Positions 7,239 through 16,837 of a stretch of 64,000 bases of DNA are shown here, piece by piece. The translations under genes and the position numbers were made by a program. The stretch is taken from positions 1 to 64,000 of the forward strand of contig NZ_RRCO01000008.1 of the NCBI RefSeq assembly GCF_003862475.1, in the 5' to 3' direction. The notes beneath the pieces were generated by a model. The model had not been told where the DNA came from, searched no databases, and was given only the letters and a program-made list of their open reading frames with translations. The stretch's first letter is position 1; each line of letters starts with the position of its first letter. The stretch comes from Lachnoanaerobaculum gingivalis (GTDB taxonomy: Bacteria > Bacillota > Clostridia > Lachnospirales > Lachnospiraceae).

Positions 7239-8303
7239 CTAAAGCATTTTTTCAAGCATCACATACTTTCTTTGCTCTTTTATCTTATCCTTAAAATATC
7301 CTCCGCTCGCTTTACCGCTGTGAATAAGTGCAGATATTCCGCTCGCCTTTTTTTCTTTCAGACTGTCCACCACCTGTTGTGAAAGTGCTGATCCAAGTCC
7401 AAGACAGTCTCTTTTAATTCCCATATACAAAAGTACATATCTTTTTGCATGAGACTTCACATTCATCACACTGAGTAAGAGTTCAGGTGTTCTTGCTTTA
7501 CAAAGTAAATTTCCGTAATCAGGCAGGCATATTAAAAAGCCCTTTAAATCTCCATCCTTGTACGCAAGAAAAACCGTCTCCGGATCTATTACCATTTTCA
7601 GTTGTGAATAGAGCTTTACAAAGTCCTCCTCAGATATCATCTTAAAGCCGCAAAAGTCTTTATACCCTTCAATTAGAACAGGATATATATCCCTTAAGTA
7701 TTTTTCAAAATCATCTACATTCGGATGTGTAAATACATACCCCTCATCTTTTGCACTCTGAAGTCTCTTTCTCGCCTTTTCACTGTCAAAGCTTTCATCA
7801 GCAACATCAAAGAAATTGGAAATATATTCCTCAGATACTTTAAAACCGTTTTCCTCCCAAAGTCCCTTATAATATACCTTATTTGCAGGTTCTCCTATAT
7901 ATGGCAGATCTTCAGAGGTACAAAAGCGGTACCTCGCCCAAAATGAAAGATCTATAGGCCCCAAAATTTTCTTCTTTCCCTCTTCTCTTGCAATACTTTC
8001 ACCTGCTGTAAGTAATTCTTTTGCCGCTTCACTATTATTGATACATTCAAAAAAACCTATATAAGCTGTATCGTCCTCATAAAATGAAAGTAGGCATCTG
8101 GCTACTACTTCATCATTTTTATTCTTTGCTATAAGCGGTACTGTCTTTACACCTTTACATAAAATATTGGTGTTTTCCAAAACCTCTCTTTCAAAGATTT
8201 TATCCTGCATTATATGTTTATCATCATAGACTTTTGAGGGAAATCTAAGGAACAATTCTTTATCGTTGTTCTTTTTCACTATGCTTACATTTATCTCACT
8301 CAA
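7239..8303 (-). CDS. GNAT-like acyltransferase of unknown substrate (TTG start)
   Basis: The 354-residue protein resembles a two-domain GNAT-fold family. Residues about 55-115 carry an acyl-CoA-binding-like region (VARCLLSFYEDDTAYIGFFE), followed by KILGPIDLSFWARYRF and YYKGLWEENGFKV. The C-terminal part has a second GNAT-like segment, RYVLLYMGIKRDCLGLGSAL. The role is probably N- or O-acylation of a small molecule or lipid head group; no substrate is visible. TTG at 8303 is well supported by GGGAGAG five bases upstream and by an eight-base overlap with the preceding gene. The lipid-operon setting suggests modification of the head group or sugar. Confidence 0.65.
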   Translation of the reverse strand: MSEINVSIVKKNNDKELFLRFPSKVYDDKHIMQDKIFEREVLENTNILCKGVKTVPLIAKNKNDEVVARCLLSFYEDDTAYIGFFECINNSEAAKELLTAGESIAREEGKKKILGPIDLSFWARYRFCTSEDLPYIGEPANKVYYKGLWEENGFKVSEEYISNFFDVADESFDSEKARKRLQSAKDEGYVFTHPNVDDFEKYLRDIYPVLIEGYKDFCGFKMISEEDFVKLYSQLKMVIDPETVFLAYKDGDLKGFLICLPDYGNLLCKARTPELLLSVMNVKSHAKRYVLLYMGIKRDCLGLGSALSQQVVDSLKEKKASGISALIHSGKASGGYFKDKIKEQRKYVMLEKML

Positions 8304-10434
8304 TTTTACTCTCCCTTATTACCTTACAATAGCCCTTATCACCATCCAGTTCCACCATATCACCACTTCTTATTTCACTCATCAAATCGGGAATTCCAAC
8401 CACTGCAGGCTTTTTTAACTCTCTTGCAACTATTGCAGTATGTGAAAGCAAGGAACCTCTCTCTGCAAGAATCCCCTTTGCCACATCAAGGAGAAGAAAC
8501 CATCCGGGATCTGTGGAATACGTAGCTATTATCTTATCCTTAACATCCTTTAATGACACAGTTCTCATATCAGTGATTTTTATAACTTCACCGCTAAGCT
8601 TTCCACTTGAAACTCCCCTTCCTACAAGAAAATCTCTCTCGGATTCTTCATCATAAATACTCCTGTCCATAAGTGAAAAATCAATAACCGGATTACCCAA
8701 AAGCTCAATTTTTTTAATATTCGGAAGCTCATTGTATACAAGCATCAGCCTTTTTTCTTCTTTTATGTCCTCAGTAAAGTCTTTACCTGAAAATATCATA
8801 TCTCTTATTTGTGGAAGAGATAAATAATAAATGTCTTCACCTACAGTCTTTGAACCTATTTTGTCTATAAGTTTTCTCATAAGTCCAAAGAGTCTACTTC
8901 TGTTCATTCTTGATATCTCACGGTAATTAGTTGAGCTTCTTGCCAGAGATTTCTTTATATTTACAGGGCTTTCTTTTGTATCCTGTATCGGTAGTGCGGC
9001 TCTTTCTTCTACCATTTTATCCAGAAGTTCCGGATTTGTGGCAAATGTCCTTGTTTCAAGCTTTAACTCCCCTATAGTTCTGTCACCATAGTATTTGATA
9101 TAATCTGTTTTCTTTTCTTTGTATTCATCCGATTCCATCCCGAATTTTAAATATGTATACACCAATTCATTCAATGCATCTACCGGCTTTTTACTTTCAA
9201 GTGCCAATGTATTTTTCACCTTGCTTCCTGCAAAATGCGTGGACAAAAATGACACCATATCATTTATCAAGGTCCAGTCCCATTCTTTAAAGAATACATC
9301 TTCCATTTCTAAAAAAAGATTGTACAGCTTCTTTGGATCGTCTTCATTTTCGACTTTTACATTATAGCATTGGAATTCTTTTTGGAAAAATACAGACAAT
9401 TCCACCATCTTTTTTTGTGAGATTACAAACAGATAAAGAGTTGAAAAGAAAAGCTTTGTTTTTATAAATAAGCTCGGTCTTTTTTTAGAAAAGTAGATTT
9501 TTTCATCCTCTACACCAAGCATTTTCTGCCAAATAGGAATAATCTTTGAAGAGAAAGGTAATAATCTTAAAATATCGTACCAACTGCTGATTTCATAGTA
9601 CATCCTTCCACCAAAGTCACTGACCATATGTGTAAACAAGTCCTCATACCGGTTAGCTGATTTTCCGATTACTCTTCCTATAAGTCTTGTAAATATCCTT
9701 GTATATACCTCCCCGGCAAAGCTTCTTGTAAGCTTAGAGCTCACTCCGGGGTAACTTTCTGCAATATTGCTGTTATCTAAAATGCGAATATTCTTTGTGA
9801 AATCAAGACTCGTAATTTCCCTTGCCTGTAGAATATATACTTTTTCATCCTTGACGGCAAACTCTATATCCATCGGCTTTCCAAAAAGCTTTTCAATTCT
9901 TTCCCCGATTTTTTCAAGTTCTTTTACAAGGTTCTCAGGAAAGTTCAAGGCATTTCCCTCTTTATATGTAGATCCGTCTCTGTAGTGATGATAAGTAATT
10001 GTTTCTGCTTTATCCTCTACTATACTACTTCCAAGTCCTTTTCCTACCACTATCACCATCTCATTTAAGATGCCTTTAGGATTGGCAGTAAATAAAACAC
10101 CTGAATATTCGGAAGCCACCATTTCCTGAATTATTACACTTGATATTTTGTTTTCTGAATGTATACCAAGCTTTTCTTCGTAGTATCTGTTTTTATAACT
10201 GTCTACCACTGATTTTATAGCTTTATCCACTTCTGATTTTGAAACATTTAAAACAGTTAAAAATTGTCCCGCATAGGAAAACTTTTTGCCATCCTCATGT
10301 GCATCATTTGAGCGAACGGCAAAAAGTTCCGAATCAAAGTATGAAAAATCGATTCCTTCTCCCGGATAGACTATTTTAAACTTAGGAACCTGAAAGCCGT
10401 TTTCTTCCAAAACCTTTAAGTTTCTTGCTTTCAT
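8296..10434 (-). CDS. PEP synthase-related phosphotransferase (RPH-like architecture)
   Basis: The 712-residue protein has an N-terminal pyruvate-phosphate dikinase ATP-grasp domain (AVRSNDAHED, then VIIQEMVASEYSGVLFTANP and YILQAREI, about residues 35-215). A middle region of ~400 residues resembles nothing I recognise. The C-terminal swivelling domain carries the phospho-histidine motif SHTAIVAREL (about 665-675). The PEP/pyruvate TIM barrel of true PEP synthase is absent. This order matches rifampin phosphotransferase, in which His carries phosphate from ATP to an acceptor bound by the middle domain. ATG 10434 is chosen over the longer frame because it overlaps the aminotransferase stop (ATGA) and has GGAGAG upstream. 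An antibiotic, sugar or lipid acceptor is possible; operon context favours the last two. Confidence 0.8.
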   Translation of the reverse strand: MKARNLKVLEENGFQVPKFKIVYPGEGIDFSYFDSELFAVRSNDAHEDGKKFSYAGQFLTVLNVSKSEVDKAIKSVVDSYKNRYYEEKLGIHSENKISSVIIQEMVASEYSGVLFTANPKGILNEMVIVVGKGLGSSIVEDKAETITYHHYRDGSTYKEGNALNFPENLVKELEKIGERIEKLFGKPMDIEFAVKDEKVYILQAREITSLDFTKNIRILDNSNIAESYPGVSSKLTRSFAGEVYTRIFTRLIGRVIGKSANRYEDLFTHMVSDFGGRMYYEISSWYDILRLLPFSSKIIPIWQKMLGVEDEKIYFSKKRPSLFIKTKLFFSTLYLFVISQKKMVELSVFFQKEFQCYNVKVENEDDPKKLYNLFLEMEDVFFKEWDWTLINDMVSFLSTHFAGSKVKNTLALESKKPVDALNELVYTYLKFGMESDEYKEKKTDYIKYYGDRTIGELKLETRTFATNPELLDKMVEERAALPIQDTKESPVNIKKSLARSSTNYREISRMNRSRLFGLMRKLIDKIGSKTVGEDIYYLSLPQIRDMIFSGKDFTEDIKEEKRLMLVYNELPNIKKIELLGNPVIDFSLMDRSIYDEESERDFLVGRGVSSGKLSGEVIKITDMRTVSLKDVKDKIIATYSTDPGWFLLLDVAKGILAERGSLLSHTAIVARELKKPAVVGIPDLMSEIRSGDMVELDGDKGYCKVIRESKIE

Positions 10435-11531
10435 AGCTCTCTCCGTATGACACTGCATATCCTCTCTACATCAGCCTCTTCCAAATCAGGATATATCGGT
10501 AAAGTCAAAACCTTTTTTGAAATATCGAGGGCAATAGGTGTTTCGTTTGGATCAAAGTTTTCACTATAACATTCATAGGCATTTGTACATGGATAAAAAT
10601 ACTTTCTTGCAAAAATATTTTCCTTTGCCAATTTGTCATATAGTTCATCTCTGCTGCCCTTTTCCACCACTATCGGAAAGTATGCGTAATTGTATGTTGT
10701 ATCATCATTATATTTATTAAGTCTTATCGACTTTATATCTGATAGTCGCTCTATATAAAGCTCACAGATCCTCTTTCTTTTTTCTATGTACTCGGGAAGA
10801 TGCTTCATATTGCAAAGTCCCATTGCTGCAGCAAACTCATTCATCTTTGCATTACTGCCCACATACGGAACATTTTCCTTATCCGCAATACCGAAGTTTT
10901 TCAAAAAATCCAAAGACTTTCTTCTGTCCTTATCTCTTAGAGCTATAGCACCGCCTTCTATGGTGTTAAATACCTTTGTTGCGTGGAAGCTGAATATACT
11001 CATATCTCCAAAATCCGCCACGCTCTTTCCTTTATATCTCTCACCGAATGTATGTGCCGCATCATAGACTACGTATAATCCATGCTTTTTTGCAATGCTT
11101 TCAATAGCTTCCACATCACATACATTGCCATATACATGCACAGGCATTATAGCTTTGGTATCTTTTGTTATAATCTTTTCTATTTTTTCAGGATCTATTG
11201 TAAAATCATCTTCTTTTATATCACAAAAAACAGGCTTTAGCCCGTTTCTTACTATGGCATGAGTTGTAGAGGCAAAGGTAAATGGAGTTGTAATAACTTC
11301 ACCTTCTATCTTTAGAGACTGTAACGCAAGTTCCAATGCCAGATGTCCGTTTACTGTAAGGACTATATCCATATCATCCATGAATTTACTTAAAGTATCT
11401 TCAAGCTTATTGTGTACATCACCCATATTGGTGAGCCAGGCACTCTCCCATATCTTATCTACATACTCAAGGAATTCCTCCTTAGGAGGCAATGTAGCCT
11501 TCGTGACAAATATTTTCTTTTCTTCCTTCAT
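10431..11531 (-). CDS. DegT/DnrJ/EryC1/StrS-family aminotransferase
   Basis: This 366-residue PLP enzyme belongs to the sugar aminotransferase family. The PLP-binding Lys lies in FHATKVFNTIEGGA (about residue 180), the phosphate-binding region is VNGHLALELAL, and the AAHTFGE segment contacts the cofactor. Such enzymes normally aminate keto-sugar nucleotides for surface glycans or antibiotics. SD AAGGAGG precedes the ATG closely. As the first gene of the ten-gene operon, it implies an amino sugar or amino-alcohol head group in the product. No keto-sugar-forming dehydratase is encoded nearby, so the substrate must come from elsewhere. Confidence 0.9.
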   Translation of the reverse strand: MKEEKKIFVTKATLPPKEEFLEYVDKIWESAWLTNMGDVHNKLEDTLSKFMDDMDIVLTVNGHLALELALQSLKIEGEVITTPFTFASTTHAIVRNGLKPVFCDIKEDDFTIDPEKIEKIITKDTKAIMPVHVYGNVCDVEAIESIAKKHGLYVVYDAAHTFGERYKGKSVADFGDMSIFSFHATKVFNTIEGGAIALRDKDRRKSLDFLKNFGIADKENVPYVGSNAKMNEFAAAMGLCNMKHLPEYIEKRKRICELYIERLSDIKSIRLNKYNDDTTYNYAYFPIVVEKGSRDELYDKLAKENIFARKYFYPCTNAYECYSENFDPNETPIALDISKKVLTLPIYPDLEEADVERICSVIRREL

Positions 11532-11553
11532 ACGCCTCCTTGTAATCTGTTGG

Positions 11554-11584
11554 ATTGTAAAATAAAGCCTATTTAATTTACAAT
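11554..11584. repeat. AT-rich stem-loop at the aldolase stop codon
   Basis: ATTGTAAAATAAA and TTTAATTTACAAT form a 13-base stem with one mismatch around a five-base GCCTA loop. It fills most of the 46-base gap between the threonine aldolase-like gene and the ten-gene operon and includes the aldolase stop. No T tract follows on the minus strand, so it is not a standard terminator; it could be an mRNA processing or protection element. Confidence 0.35.
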
Positions 11585-12600
11585 ACAGCTATCAGCCTCT
11601 CCACATCCTCATTCTCTGTTGCCCAGCTTGTGCAAAATCTTATAACATGCTTTCCGTTTTGAAGAGTCTCCATAAATCCGAATCCTATATCTTTTGAAAG
11701 TCTCTCCCTTGTAGCATCGTCCACCACAATAAACTGTTGATTGGTAGGTGAGTCTATATAGAGTTCATATCCCTTCTCAATCAAAGCCTTCTTTATCTTA
11801 ATAGCGGTATCTACACCTTTTTTCCCAAGTTTTTTGTACAAATCATTGCTGAACAATGTATCAAACTGTATTCCGAGAAGTCTTCCCTTCGCCAATACTG
11901 CTCCAAAGAGCTTCATATTTGTAAAGAAATGTTTACTGAGCTCTTTATTTGTAAATACTATCGCTTCGCCTATCAGTGCACCGCATTTAGTACCGCCTAT
12001 ATAAAATACATCACATAACTTCGCAATATCTTCCAAACCGATATCACATTCACTGCTTCCAATTGCATATGCAAGTCTTGCTCCGTCTATAAAAAGAGGA
12101 ATATTATATTCATTACAAACCGATTTTATCTCTTCTATTTCCTTCTTTGAATACAAAGTTCCATACTCAGTAGGCTGGGAAATATAGACCATTCCGGGAT
12201 ATACCATATGCTCATGATTTACATCTACATAAAAATCTCTGCAAAATTTCTTTATATCATCTGCCGCAAGCTTACCGTCCTTTGACCTCAATCCGAATAC
12301 CTTATGTCCGGTATTTTCTATAGCTCCCGCTTCATGTACCGATATATGTCCGGTATCTGCCGCAATTACACCCTCATAGTTTTTTAAAATACTTCCGATA
12401 ACTATTTTGTTTGCCTGTGTACCACCGCTTACAAAGAAAATTTCAGCATCAGTCTTTATAGCTTCTTTTATCTTTTCTTTTGCCAAAATACAGAACTCAT
12501 CACTTCCATAACCTGCTTGCTTGGTTAAATTACTTTCCCTTAATTTGTCTAAAATCTCAGGTGTCGCACCCTCGCTATAATCATTTATAAAATATAACAT
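11578..12600 (-). CDS. ltaE: Threonine aldolase-family PLP lyase
   Basis: The 340-residue protein belongs to the beta-eliminating lyase/low-specificity threonine aldolase family, cleaving L-threonine or allo-threonine to glycine and acetaldehyde. Visible landmarks are FFVSGGTQANK (phosphate loop), DTGHISVHEAGA (stacking His), LFIDGARLAYA (Asp and Arg) and the PLP Lys in YIGGTKCGAL (about residue 203). Length is typical. It lies 16 bases after hemW and 46 bases before the aminotransferase gene, so it may be read with either. SD GAGGAAG is present. Specificity among related lyases is not provable from sequence. Confidence 0.88.
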   Translation of the reverse strand: MLYFINDYSEGATPEILDKLRESNLTKQAGYGSDEFCILAKEKIKEAIKTDAEIFFVSGGTQANKIVIGSILKNYEGVIAADTGHISVHEAGAIENTGHKVFGLRSKDGKLAADDIKKFCRDFYVDVNHEHMVYPGMVYISQPTEYGTLYSKKEIEEIKSVCNEYNIPLFIDGARLAYAIGSSECDIGLEDIAKLCDVFYIGGTKCGALIGEAIVFTNKELSKHFFTNMKLFGAVLAKGRLLGIQFDTLFSNDLYKKLGKKGVDTAIKIKKALIEKGYELYIDSPTNQQFIVVDDATRERLSKDIGFGFMETLQNGKHVIRFCTSWATENEDVERLIAVL

Positions 12601-12616
12601 ACTTCCTCTTAGTATT

Positions 12617-13774
12617 TTAATCCAGTAAAAAGTCGGACATTACCATATTGCTGAGATCAAGTCCCTTTTCGGTTAGTCTTAAGTTTGGTGAATTATATTC
12701 CATAAGCTTTAACATCATATTTCTCTTTATCTGTCTGTCAAATACCTCAAACATATCCACACCGAATCTCTCGTTGAACTCATGTCTGGATACACCTCTT
12801 GTAAGTCGTAGGCCGAGGAACATAAATTCCTCCATATTTGCCTTGATGTCAAGTTCCTCCAAATCACGGTAGAGCGGTGTAATATCTTGCTGCATCTTTA
12901 CACTCATATATTTTCTGTAATCTGATTCCACATGGAAACGTCTGTTCATCACATATCCTGAAGCTCCTACTCCAAGACCAAGATAAGAAACTCCTGTCCA
13001 ATAGCCTATATTATGTCTGCACTCTCTTCCCAGCTTTGCATAATTGCTTATTTCGTATCTTTCATATCCATGTTCTCTTAAAATGTTCTTTGTAAGAGCA
13101 TACATCTCTCTGTCAATATTTTCATCCGGCAGCAGTAAACTTCCTTCCTCACTTCCATACTTGTCAAAGAATGGAGTGTCAGGCTCTATTATAAGTGAAT
13201 ATGCGCTTATATGCTCAGGCTTTAGCGCACATACTCTTTTTAATGTAGTCTTATAGCTGTCAATTGTCTGATTCGGCAAACCGCTCATAAGATCTACATT
13301 TATATTTGTAAACCCATACTCTCTTGCAAGCTGATAGCTTTGTAAGAAATCTTTATAAGTATGTATTCTTCCAAGTTCTTTAAGCTCCTCCTCAATACTG
13401 CTTTGCAAACCGAAGCTTATCCTGTTAATTCCGGCCTTTTTGATATGCATTATCTTGCTCTTTGATAATGTCCCCGGATTACACTCAATAGAAACTTCCG
13501 CATCGGTTTCGACTATAAAGTTCTCTCGAATAGCATTCATAATATCGAGTATCCAGATTCCGCTAAGTGTAGTCGGAGTACCTCCACCGATAAAAATTGA
13601 ACTCACAAGATATTCACCGTAATTTTGTCCCTGCGCTTTTATCTCCTCTATAAGCTGATTGACATAGGCTTTCTTTTCACTGTCATCAGCTCTAAAGGAT
13701 AAGAAATCACAATACCTACATTTTTCTTCGCAAAATGGTATATGCACATATAATTCCAACTTTTTCATTGACAT
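12617..13774 (-). CDS. hemW: Radical SAM heme chaperone HemW
   Basis: The 385-residue protein has the radical SAM cluster motif C15-x3-C19-x2-C22 (CEEKCRYCDF), GGGTPT, and the HemW-type domains, ending in a winged-helix-like region (LTRGVSRHEFNERFG). It is homologous to coproporphyrinogen oxidase HemN; HemW proteins instead bind and deliver heme. The extra residues F-L-S after the last Cys resemble HemW rather than HemN, which has a fourth Cys, so I favour the chaperone. The gene starts six bases after lepA, the usual Firmicute pairing. Confidence 0.9.
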   Translation of the reverse strand: MSMKKLELYVHIPFCEEKCRYCDFLSFRADDSEKKAYVNQLIEEIKAQGQNYGEYLVSSIFIGGGTPTTLSGIWILDIMNAIRENFIVETDAEVSIECNPGTLSKSKIMHIKKAGINRISFGLQSSIEEELKELGRIHTYKDFLQSYQLAREYGFTNINVDLMSGLPNQTIDSYKTTLKRVCALKPEHISAYSLIIEPDTPFFDKYGSEEGSLLLPDENIDREMYALTKNILREHGYERYEISNYAKLGRECRHNIGYWTGVSYLGLGVGASGYVMNRRFHVESDYRKYMSVKMQQDITPLYRDLEELDIKANMEEFMFLGLRLTRGVSRHEFNERFGVDMFEVFDRQIKRNMMLKLMEYNSPNLRLTEKGLDLSNMVMSDFLLD

Positions 13775-13780
13775 ACTTTA

Positions 13781-15592
13781 TCAATCCTCATCCAATTTAA
13801 GTACACTCATAAACGCCTTTTGAGGGATTTCAACATTTCCGATCTGTCTCATCCTCTTCTTTCCCTCTTTTTGCTTCTCCAAAAGCTTTCTCTTTCTTGA
13901 GATATCTCCTCCGTAACACTTTGCCAAAACATCTTTTCTCATGGCTTTAACAGTCTCTCTTGCTATTACCTTTGAACCGACTGCCGCCTGTATAGGAATC
14001 TCAAACAGATGTCTAGGTATCTCCTCTTTAAGCTTCTCACACATCTTTCTGCCTCTTTCATAAGCAGAATCCGCATGCACTATAAATGACAGGGCATCCA
14101 CTTCTTCCTTGTTTATCAAAATATCCAGCTTAACAAGCTTTGATGGTACATAGCCCTTTAAATCATAATCCAGTGAAGCATAACCTCTGGATCTTGACTT
14201 TAGTGCATCGAAGAAATCATAGATTATTTCATTTAAAGGTAAATCATATTTTAAAATCGCACGATTTTCCTCAATATATTCCATACCAAGATAAATACCT
14301 CTTCTCTCCTGACAAAGGTTCATAATCGATCCTACAAATTCCTTTGTAAGCATTATCTCGGCAGAAACTATCGGCTCCTCCATATGCTCTATCTCTGAAG
14401 GATCTGGCAGATTTGAAGGGTTGGTAAGCTCTATAACCTCTCCGTTAGTTTTAAATACCTTATATACAACACCGGGTGCAGTAGTAACAAGATCAAGATT
14501 ATATTCTCTCTCAAGTCTTTCCTGTATTACTTCCAAATGTAAAAGTCCAAGGAAACCGCATCTAAATCCGAAGCCAAGTGCAAGTGAAGTCTCCGGCTCA
14601 AAGAAAAGCGAAGCATCGTTTAACTGCAACTTTTCAAGTGCCTCTCTAAGGTCATTGTACTTTGCACCGTCTGCCGGATAAAGTCCGCAATAAACCATAG
14701 ATGTTACCTTCTTATATCCGGGCAATGCCTTTTCACAAGGATTATTGTTTAATGTAATAGTATCACCGACTCTGGTATCCTTTACATTCTTTATACTTGC
14801 TGTAATATAGCCTACCATACCTGCAGAAAGCTCGTCACATGGGATAAACTGGCCTGCACCGAAATACCCTACATCAACGACTTCTTCCACGGCACCTGTT
14901 GCCATCATTCTTATAGGATCACCTTTTTTTACACTGCCCTCTTTGATTCTGACAAATACTATTACTCCCTTATATGAATCATATATTGAGTCAAATATCA
15001 GTGCCTGCAAAGGTGCTTTAGGATCTCCCTCAGGTGCCGGAACTTTTGCAACTATTGCTTCCAAAACATCCTCTATATTCAGTCCTACCTTGGCTGAAAT
15101 TCTAGGTGCATCATGTGCCTCTATTCCTATAACATCTTCTATTTCGCTTGCAACCAAATCAGGATCGGCGCTTGGCAAATCCACCTTATTTATAACAGGA
15201 AATACTTCCAGGTCATGATCAAGTGCCATATAAACATTGGCAAGAGTCTGTGCCTCTATACCCTGTGCCGCATCTACTACAAGTATGGCACCGTCACAGG
15301 CAGCCAAAGATCTTGAAACCTCATAGTTAAAATCTACATGTCCCGGTGTATCTATAAGATTGAATATATATTCATTCCCGTCATTTGCCTTGTAAACAGT
15401 TCTTACCGCCTGACTCTTTATGGTAATTCCTCTTTCTCTCTCGAGGTCCATATTGTCAAGAACCTGAGACTGCATCTCCCTGCTGGTCAAGAGTCCTGTC
15501 TTTTCTATAATTCTGTCTGCAAGTGTAGACTTGCCATGATCTATATGTGCAATAATACAAAAATTTCTAATTTTACTTTGATCAACAATCAT
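13781..15592 (-). CDS. lepA: Elongation factor 4 (LepA)
   Basis: This 603-residue GTPase acts on ribosomes and back-translocates or remodels stalled elongation complexes. The GTP-binding loop AHIDHGKS (about residues 16-23), DTPGH, and NKVD are intact. The EF-G-like domains and the LepA-specific C-terminal domain ([28 protein letters not shown]) are full length. The start has AGGAAG upstream, and a TTGTAA/TATTAT promoter precedes it. It is the first gene of the lepA-hemW-ltaE transcript. Confidence 0.97.
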   Translation of the reverse strand: MIVDQSKIRNFCIIAHIDHGKSTLADRIIEKTGLLTSREMQSQVLDNMDLERERGITIKSQAVRTVYKANDGNEYIFNLIDTPGHVDFNYEVSRSLAACDGAILVVDAAQGIEAQTLANVYMALDHDLEVFPVINKVDLPSADPDLVASEIEDVIGIEAHDAPRISAKVGLNIEDVLEAIVAKVPAPEGDPKAPLQALIFDSIYDSYKGVIVFVRIKEGSVKKGDPIRMMATGAVEEVVDVGYFGAGQFIPCDELSAGMVGYITASIKNVKDTRVGDTITLNNNPCEKALPGYKKVTSMVYCGLYPADGAKYNDLREALEKLQLNDASLFFEPETSLALGFGFRCGFLGLLHLEVIQERLEREYNLDLVTTAPGVVYKVFKTNGEVIELTNPSNLPDPSEIEHMEEPIVSAEIMLTKEFVGSIMNLCQERRGIYLGMEYIEENRAILKYDLPLNEIIYDFFDALKSRSRGYASLDYDLKGYVPSKLVKLDILINKEEVDALSFIVHADSAYERGRKMCEKLKEEIPRHLFEIPIQAAVGSKVIARETVKAMRKDVLAKCYGGDISRKRKLLEKQKEGKKRMRQIGNVEIPQKAFMSVLKLDED

Positions 15593-15630
15593 CTTTTCTT
15601 CCTATCATTAAACCTTGAATAATAATGCTT

Positions 15631-15659
15631 ATAATAACATTTTTTCGGCATTCTTACAA
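15631..15659 (-). promoter_or_regulatory. Promoter of lepA-hemW
   Basis: Reading the minus strand, -35 TTGTAA (15659-15654) and -10 TATTAT (15636-15631) are 17 bases apart, with an extended TGT just before the -10. The start site would be near 15624, giving a ~30-base leader before lepA. Confidence 0.55.
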
Positions 15660-15683
15660 TAATAGTGGGAAATGAAGCGCTTA

Positions 15684-16832
15684 TTACATAGTATACATTA
15701 TGTCAATATACAGCTTACATGAATCAAAGAGCTGTGAGAGCTTTACATATTCATTTTCCCTATGTACCACCGATAAATCTCCCGGTCCTATAATTACAGG
15801 TATAAGTTCATTTTTTATAAGCATACTTGCATCTGTAGAGCCTGTAAAAGTATCAAACTCCGGATCTATACCGAGTTTTTTTAGTGTGGCTTCTATAGTC
15901 TTTATAAGTCTATCTTCCCTTGATGTATCCCATGATGTTCTCATATCGGCTATCTCATATGTAGCATCAAAATGAGAATTTTCAGCTTTTATTTCATCTA
16001 TAAGTTCATCCAACTTTTCCCATATATGCTCAGGCTTATGTCCAACCTGTAGTCTGGCATCCACTGTAAACACACATCTGTCAGGCACTACCTGCGGCTC
16101 CACACCTGCGTTTATAGCTAATGTTCTCCAGAAGGTATCAGGATACTCTTTAAATTCAGTGTTCTTTATCTTTTCTATAAGCTTTATCGCAAGATATATG
16201 GCATTTTCACCCACACCCTTTTGTGAACCGTGAGCAGTCATACCATGTACACATACATCAGCCCATGTTCTACCCTTTTGACGATTACATATCTTCATAT
16301 CCGTAGGCTCACATACAATAAGATATTTTGCATTATCGAACACCTTATTTTGATATAATGCCTTTGATCCTTTCATAAAGTTTTCTTCATCTATGGTAGC
16401 CGCAATTATTATATCCCTTTCAGGAATAATATTATTTCTCTTCAAAAGTATCATAGAATATATAGCACTTATAAGTCCGCTTTTCATATCGGCACTTCCT
16501 CTGCCATATAATTTTCCGTCTTTTATAGTTGATTTAAACGGCGGTGTATTCCATCTTTTTATCTCATCATCAGATACCGGAACCACATCCATATGACCGG
16601 TGAAAACAATAGCATCCTTATTTGTTTTTCCGCTAAGCTTTGCTATGATATCATATCTACCCTCTTCCACCGGTACACTAAAATACTCAATACCGTTTTG
16701 TTTTAGCAGACTTTCCACATACTCACACATCGGTTTTTCATTTCCTTTCGGATTTGTACTCGGTATGTCCACTGCTTTTGAAAATATGTCTACCAGCTCT
16801 TTTTTATCTATCAAATCAAAAATACTTTCCAT
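15684..16832 (-). CDS. M20-family metallopeptidase (ArgE/DapE-like)
   Basis: The 382-residue cytoplasmic enzyme is a two-zinc amidohydrolase. Metal ligands are visible in order: His in FTGHMDVVP, Asp in GRGSADMKSG, the catalytic Glu pair in IDEEN, Glu in CEPTD, and the last His in VVHRENEY. The dimerisation insert (GMTAHGSQKG) is present. The family covers acetylornithine deacetylase, succinyl-diaminopimelate desuccinylase and dipeptidases; no arginine or lysine genes are adjacent, so the substrate is open. It begins five bases after the ABC transporter stop and is cotranscribed with it. Confidence 0.88.
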   Translation of the reverse strand: MESIFDLIDKKELVDIFSKAVDIPSTNPKGNEKPMCEYVESLLKQNGIEYFSVPVEEGRYDIIAKLSGKTNKDAIVFTGHMDVVPVSDDEIKRWNTPPFKSTIKDGKLYGRGSADMKSGLISAIYSMILLKRNNIIPERDIIIAATIDEENFMKGSKALYQNKVFDNAKYLIVCEPTDMKICNRQKGRTWADVCVHGMTAHGSQKGVGENAIYLAIKLIEKIKNTEFKEYPDTFWRTLAINAGVEPQVVPDRCVFTVDARLQVGHKPEHIWEKLDELIDEIKAENSHFDATYEIADMRTSWDTSREDRLIKTIEATLKKLGIDPEFDTFTGSTDASMLIKNELIPVIIGPGDLSVVHRENEYVKLSQLFDSCKLYIDIMYTM

Positions 16833-16837
16833 AATAT

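Noticed and set aside
12617-13774. Coproporphyrinogen oxidase HemN
   Set aside because: The cluster motif lacks the extra Cys typical of HemN and the gene follows lepA, as hemW does.
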